Positions 5,885-6,382 of a DNA stretch of 6,382 nucleotides are shown piece after piece (the stretch's first letter is position 1; each line of letters starts with the position of its first letter). This DNA comes from Acidobacteriota bacterium (GTDB taxonomy: Bacteria > Acidobacteriota > Aminicenantia > UBA2199): NCBI GenBank assembly GCA_028749105.1, contig JAQUQF010000105.1, positions 1 to 6,382 of the forward strand, in the 5' to 3' direction. The notes under the pieces were generated by a model. The model did no database searches, had not been told where the DNA came from, and saw nothing but the letters and a program-made list of their open reading frames with translations. Position numbers and translations under genes: made by a program.

Positions 5885-6382
5885 ATGAAGCGGGAGATCT
5901 ATGTCGGCAGGGTCGGCATCGGTGGCACACATCACGTCTCGATCCAATCCATGACCAACACGCCTGCCGGTGATGTCGCGGGGACCCTGAAACAGATCGG
6001 CCGGCTGCAGACGGCAGGCTGCGACATCGTGCGCATTGCCGTCCCCGCCCGCGACACCCTGGCCGCCTTCGGGCAGATCGTCGCCCGCTCGCCCCTGCCC
6101 GTTATCGCCGACATCCATTTTGACGCCGCGCTGGCATTGGGGGCCCTGGAGAGGGGCGCGCACGCCATCCGCATCAACCCCGGCAACATCGGCGACAACA
6201 AAAAACTGAAGGCGGTCATCCGCCTGGCCGCGCAGAAGAATGTCCCCATCCGCATTGGCGTCAATGCCGGCTCCCTGGAAAAGAAATACCGGCGCAGGGG
6301 GCTGACCACGGCCGAGGCCATGGTCGGCTCGCTGCTCGACAAGGTCAGGTTCTTCGAGGACCAGGGTTTCCTGGACCTGAAG
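5885..6382 (+). CDS. ispG: 4-hydroxy-3-methylbut-2-enyl diphosphate synthase (flavodoxin/ferredoxin-dependent), 3' end cut by the window
   Basis: The first 166 codons of IspG (GcpE), which usually has about 350-400 residues in bacteria. The enzyme converts 2-C-methyl-D-erythritol 2,4-cyclodiphosphate to HMBPP in the MEP isoprenoid pathway, using a [4Fe-4S] cluster. The N-terminal TIM-barrel motifs are all present: VSIQSMTNT (18-26), AGCDIVRIAVP (44-54), PVIADIHFD (72-80), AIRINPGNIG (94-103) and IRIGVNAGSLEKK (122-134). The cluster-binding cysteines lie in the missing C-terminal part and cannot be checked. The ATG at 5885 begins the usual short strand (EIYVGRVGIGG) just before VSIQSMTNT, and there is no in-frame start between it and the hsp20 terminator. 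No Shine-Dalgarno site is present; the -10 box sits 6 bases upstream. The gene is separated from hsp20 by a terminator, so it is an independent unit. Confidence 0.96.
   Translation, partial: MKREIYVGRVGIGGTHHVSIQSMTNTPAGDVAGTLKQIGRLQTAGCDIVRIAVPARDTLAAFGQIVARSPLPVIADIHFDAALALGALERGAHAIRINPGNIGDNKKLKAVIRLAAQKNVPIRIGVNAGSLEKKYRRRGLTTAEAMVGSLLDKVRFFEDQGFLDLK

Overview
This is a GC-rich bacterial chromosome segment (by eye about 60% G+C in the genes, with one very AT-rich intergenic stretch). It carries four genes on the minus strand, then two on the plus strand, with divergent promoters between the sets. The MEP-pathway gene ispG, the sigma70-type promoters, a Shine-Dalgarno site and an intrinsic terminator all point to Bacteria. 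The exact phylum cannot be read from the sequence. An uncultured anaerobic lineage, such as one related to Acidobacteriota or Aminicenantota, is only a guess from the gene content. I see no mobile element, CRISPR array, tRNA or rRNA.

Minus strand, in transcription order (right to left): meaB (5175-4240), a P-loop GTPase that guards B12-dependent methylmalonyl-CoA mutase; mce (4256-3846), methylmalonyl-CoA epimerase; a cytoplasmic family-57 glycoside hydrolase (3856-1706); and a membrane protein fused to a spermidine-synthase-like domain (1673 to beyond base 1). The genes overlap by 17 and 11 bases and are then 32 bases apart, so they almost certainly form one operon. meaB and mce serve the same propionyl/methylmalonyl-CoA step. 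The link to the glucan hydrolase and the aminopropyltransferase-like membrane protein is unexplained. The mutase itself is not in the window.

The intergenic region 5176-5333 is very AT-rich. It holds divergent promoters for meaB and for a small heat-shock protein gene, with a nested inverted repeat between them.

Plus strand: hsp20 (5334-5780), with a near-consensus promoter and a strong ribosome binding site, closed by a clear intrinsic terminator (5791-5828). It is followed by ispG (5885 to beyond the right edge), with its own promoter.

The most notable pattern is in the translation signals. meaB and ispG each have a good -10 box only 8 or 6 bases before the start codon and no Shine-Dalgarno sequence, so both are predicted to make leaderless mRNAs. 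hsp20 and mce have textbook Shine-Dalgarno sites. The second notable point is that the spermidine-synthase-like domain has histidine where the family normally has its catalytic aspartate. I found no clear candidate for a wholly new multi-gene system.
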